From assembly GCA_017381935.1 (NCBI GenBank), contig JAFOBG010000054.1:1-64000 (forward strand): a DNA stretch of 64,000 nt, written 5' to 3'. Positions 61,533 to 64,000 of this stretch are shown here, one piece after another. The notes under the pieces are model-generated. The model made no database searches and was not told the origin of the DNA. It worked only from the letters and a program-made list of their open reading frames with translations. Positions within the stretch are counted from its first letter, which is position 1; every line of letters starts with the position of its first letter. The position numbers and the translations under genes were made by a program. The stretch is from Alistipes sp. (GTDB taxonomy: Bacteria > Bacteroidota > Bacteroidia > Bacteroidales > Rikenellaceae).

Positions 61533-63878
61533 ATGAAAACATCCAAACTTTTATTAACATTTTGCGCTGCACTATGTGTAGGCAATCTATATGCTCAGGA
61601 TATTACAGGTCGTGTGCTTGACGCTACCGGAAATCCACTACCTGGAGCATCAGTCTATTGGGCCGATACAAACGTTGGTGAGGCGGCCGATATGAATGGT
61701 AACTTCAAAATCCACCGAGTGAAAGATTACACTCGCCTTGTAGGCTCCTTCCTCGGATATACAAACGATACTGTCAATGTAGAGAAAAACACTACAGAGG
61801 TACTCTTCAAACTCATCGAGGGTGTTGCCGTTGAGAGCGTTGTTGTAGAGGGTAATATGAGAGGTAATTATATCGCTCATGAGGGTATTTTGAAGAACGA
61901 AAATATCTCATTTGCAGGCCTTTGCAAAATGGCATGCTGTAACCTTGCAGAGAGCTTTGAAAACTCGGCGTCGGTTACTGTCGGTTATAGTGATGCCATC
62001 TCAGGAGCTCGACAAATTAAGATGCTCGGCCTTGCAGGTACATACACACAAATCTTAGACGAAAATAGAGCTATCATGCGAGGTCTAAGTGCCCCTTATG
62101 GCCTTGGTTACACTCCAGGCATGTGGCTCAACTCTATTCAGGTTTCAAAGGGTATCGCCTCTGTTACAGCTGGTCATGAAGCCGTAACGGGTCAGATTAA
62201 CCTTGAGCACCGTAAGCCCACTGACGAGGAGAGATTATTTGTAAACCTCTACTTCGATGCAGAGCTTAAGCCTGAGGTAAACCTCTCTACAGCCCTCCCT
62301 GTAACCAAAGACAAGAGGCTGACTACCATTATCCTTGCTCACGCCTCTGCAGATACAAAGAGCTACGATCATAACCACGACGGCTATCGAGACCTTCCAT
62401 TTTCACGACAGTTTAACATTGCCAATCGTTGGCTCTATCAGGGCGATGGAGGTCTGCAGGTACGTTGGGGTGCAAAGTATGTAAACGACCATCGTATAGG
62501 TGGCCAAATGGGCTTCAAAGAGTCTATGAAGCGTGAAAAAGATGGCAAGCAGTGGTACGATTGGTGGAGAGAGCAGAACATCTATGGCTCGGTTGTAGCT
62601 AATCAAGAGGCAAACGCCTACTTTAAGATGGGTAAGCCTGTGGGAGCTGCCGTATTTGACAAGGAGGAGAATGAAGAGATGCGTTCAAACGTAGCTATGG
62701 TTGTCGATTACGACTTCTTTAAAGAGGATGCCTTCTTTGGTGCCGATAAGGGCTATTTAGGCAATCAGCACATGGCTAATGCCAACTTTATGTACACCCA
62801 CTACTTCACTTACAACTCATCGTTAGCTACAGGTATCAACGCCTCTTCTCGTTGGGTTGGCGAGAGTCTTACAGACCGCATTTGGCTCCTTGACAATAAC
62901 ACTCAAAGCGCAAATAACAGCGTACGTAACTTCGACCGCAACGAGAGCGAAATTGGAGCCTATGCTGAGTACACTTACAATATCAAGGAGAAGTTCTCGG
63001 TTGTTGCTGGTGTGAGATATGACTACAACTTCTACTTCCGCAAGCACCTCTTTACGCCACGTGGACACATAAAGTGGAACATCTCTCCTACAACAGTCTT
63101 TAGAGGCTCTGCGGGTATGGGCTATCGCCCAACTGACATTGTTACTGACAACATCGGCATTATGGCAACCGGAAGAAAGATTGTATTCGACACTCCATTT
63201 GGTCGCAACTTTGACCGCATGGAAAAGGCCCTGACCGCAGGCGGCTCATTGGCTCAGACAATCTCGACTATCGACTATCAGGACATGACTATCAGCTTCG
63301 ACTACTTCCGCACTCAACTCTATCATAGCGTGATAGTTGACCAGGAGTACGATGCAACAAATATCCATATCTACACCACAGACGGCAAGTCATACACAAA
63401 CACCTACCAGGTGGACCTTAGCTGGGGTCCGGCTGAGCGTTTGGATATATTCGCCACTTTCAGATATACCGACAGCAAATACACTATCAATCGTCCTGAT
63501 GGCAGCACTCAACTTGTCGAGCGCCCTTTGGTAAGCCGTTTCAAGACTCTGCTTAACATCCAGTATGCAACACGCATGCGCAAGTGGACATTCGATGTTA
63601 CAGCTCAGTACAATGGCAAGAGCCGTATCCCGACTCAAACCGGAGTGTTGTCCGACAGCAAGTTCTCGCCTGCATACCCTATGTTCTTTGCACAGGTAAC
63701 TCGCAAAATTAAGATGTGGGACATCTACTTGGGCTGCGAGAACATTGCAGGATTCCGTCAGAAAGACCCTATCCTCAGCTATGAGTCGCCATACTCGCCT
63801 GCATTTAACTCTGCTTGCGTTTGGGGACCACTGATGGGCCGCAAGATATATATTGGCGTAAGATTTAACTTGTATTAA
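61533..63878 (+). CDS. TonB-dependent receptor with carboxypeptidase-regulatory-like domain
   Basis: 781 residues. The signal peptide MKTSKLLLTFCAALCVGNLYA is followed by a carboxypeptidase-regulatory-like domain (ITGRVLDATGNPLPGASVYW, about residues 24-100) and a plug domain with ACCNLAESFENSASV near residue 131 and GYSDAISGARQIKMLGLAGTYTQILDENRA near residues 150-178. A 22-strand-type barrel ends in GVRFNLY. The CCNL...SFE...SVDV-like plug text is, in my knowledge, typical of Bacteroidota receptors near heavy-metal genes. With the Cys/His-rich protein upstream this points to metal uptake or sensing rather than a sugar (SusC) role. No SusD partner follows within the window. Confidence 0.9.
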   Translation: MKTSKLLLTFCAALCVGNLYAQDITGRVLDATGNPLPGASVYWADTNVGEAADMNGNFKIHRVKDYTRLVGSFLGYTNDTVNVEKNTTEVLFKLIEGVAVESVVVEGNMRGNYIAHEGILKNENISFAGLCKMACCNLAESFENSASVTVGYSDAISGARQIKMLGLAGTYTQILDENRAIMRGLSAPYGLGYTPGMWLNSIQVSKGIASVTAGHEAVTGQINLEHRKPTDEERLFVNLYFDAELKPEVNLSTALPVTKDKRLTTIILAHASADTKSYDHNHDGYRDLPFSRQFNIANRWLYQGDGGLQVRWGAKYVNDHRIGGQMGFKESMKREKDGKQWYDWWREQNIYGSVVANQEANAYFKMGKPVGAAVFDKEENEEMRSNVAMVVDYDFFKEDAFFGADKGYLGNQHMANANFMYTHYFTYNSSLATGINASSRWVGESLTDRIWLLDNNTQSANNSVRNFDRNESEIGAYAEYTYNIKEKFSVVAGVRYDYNFYFRKHLFTPRGHIKWNISPTTVFRGSAGMGYRPTDIVTDNIGIMATGRKIVFDTPFGRNFDRMEKALTAGGSLAQTISTIDYQDMTISFDYFRTQLYHSVIVDQEYDATNIHIYTTDGKSYTNTYQVDLSWGPAERLDIFATFRYTDSKYTINRPDGSTQLVERPLVSRFKTLLNIQYATRMRKWTFDVTAQYNGKSRIPTQTGVLSDSKFSPAYPMFFAQVTRKIKMWDIYLGCENIAGFRQKDPILSYESPYSPAFNSACVWGPLMGRKIYIGVRFNLY

Positions 63879-63907
63879 TTAGAGAGCTTAGAGTGTACGC
63901 CAATATA
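63849..63907. repeat. Inverted repeat at the 3' end of the TonB-receptor gene
   Basis: TATATTGGCGTA (63849-63860) and TACGCCAATATA (63896-63907) are exact 12-bp complements, enclosing the stop codon and 35 bp. It could act as a terminator-like hairpin, or mark one end of an inserted element. Confidence 0.65.
63853..63876 (+). repeat. 24-bp direct repeat, copy A (within the TonB-receptor 3' end)
   Basis: TTGGCGTAAG..., ending two bases before the TonB-receptor gene end, is repeated exactly at 63977-64000. The copies are separated by 100 bp of noncoding sequence that includes a CTCCCTC/GAGGGAG hairpin (63939-63956). Confidence 0.85.
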
Positions 63908-63938
63908 TAGAGAGCGTTGTGTTACCCTCCCTCTAAAT

Positions 63939-63956
63939 CTCCCTCCTGTGAGGGAG
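63939..63956. repeat. 7-bp hairpin between the direct repeats
   Basis: CTCCCTC, CTGT loop, GAGGGAG: a small perfect hairpin inside the 100-bp segment between the two 24-bp repeats. Confidence 0.6.
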
Positions 63957-63976
63957 ACTTGTGTCGCAAAGCTCCG

Positions 63977-64000
63977 TTGGCGTAAGATTTAACTTGTATT
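63977..64000 (+). repeat. 24-bp direct repeat, copy B (right edge of the window)
   Basis: Exact copy of 63853-63876, cut by the window edge. It would encode the last residues (GVRFNLY) again if in frame with anything upstream; in the noncoding gap it is not. It may continue beyond the window. Confidence 0.8.

Overview
The window is a gene-dense 64 kb chromosomal segment of a Bacteroidota bacterium, most likely order Bacteroidales. I cannot name the genus; a Rikenellaceae/Alistipes-like relative would fit. Evidence for this placement: the Bacteroidota promoter pattern (TTTG, about 20 bp, TAnnTTTG) recurs before many genes; there are family-restricted proteins (DUF5723, DUF4831, TIGR02757, GLUG-repeat lipoproteins, fimbrillin-like N-terminal domains, a fused SecDF); the 5' leaders are A/T-rich without strong Shine-Dalgarno sites; and a SusC-era TonB-dependent receptor family is present. 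I see no transposase, integrase, phage gene, rRNA or CRISPR array.

Layout. 1-1.6 kb: 3' end of prs, then a PH-domain/DUF2089/membrane-protein operon. 1.8-5.5 kb (minus): galM-gltX and a sugar nucleotidyltransferase. 5.6-9.6 kb (plus): outer-membrane protein, lipoprotein GDPD, ClpC-type unfoldase. 9.6-13.3 kb (minus): DUF5723 barrel and a large lipoprotein. 13.3-16.2 kb (plus): uvrC, a C_GCAxxG_C_C protein, ridA. 16.3-17.2 kb (minus): PadR/DUF2812 pair. 17.3-27.2 kb (plus): mnmA, ppdK, a small barrel, tRNA-Arg(ACG), degenerate LytM protein, dxr, rseP, radA. 27.4-32.9 kb (minus): cdaR-like, coaE, folP, lolD-like, TIGR02757, trmN, then DUF4831 and an AlkD-like gene. 33-43.5 kb (minus): two modules of a 43-residue peptide followed by a giant GLUG-repeat lipoprotein, flanking secDF. 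43.6-49.2 kb (minus): gpsA, dnaK, a structured noncoding island, an SGNH hydrolase, a small HTH protein. 49.3-60.7 kb (minus): a long run plsC-parE-parC-aroK-phosphoesterase-murI-ftsK-lolA. 60.8-63.9 kb (plus): a PqqD-like protein, a Cys/His-rich exported protein and a TonB-dependent receptor, probably a metal-uptake or metal-handling unit.

Most of the genes are housekeeping. The parts that ordinary annotation would miss are these. (1) Two unannotated 43-aa ORFs share the exact spacing Y-x2-P-x9-E-x-G-F-x2-S-D-S, a near-identical start context, and a position just upstream of GLUG/fimbrillin-like lipoproteins. (2) A family of hairpins with an invariant GTAC-loop-GTAC tip lies in the 3' regions of minus-strand genes, with stems that covary. 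(3) A roughly 450-bp, highly structured noncoding island lies upstream of dnaK. (4) Several genes have the -7 box only 4-8 nt before the start codon, which predicts leaderless mRNAs. (5) A 24-bp direct repeat at the extreme right end copies the 3' end of the TonB-receptor gene.
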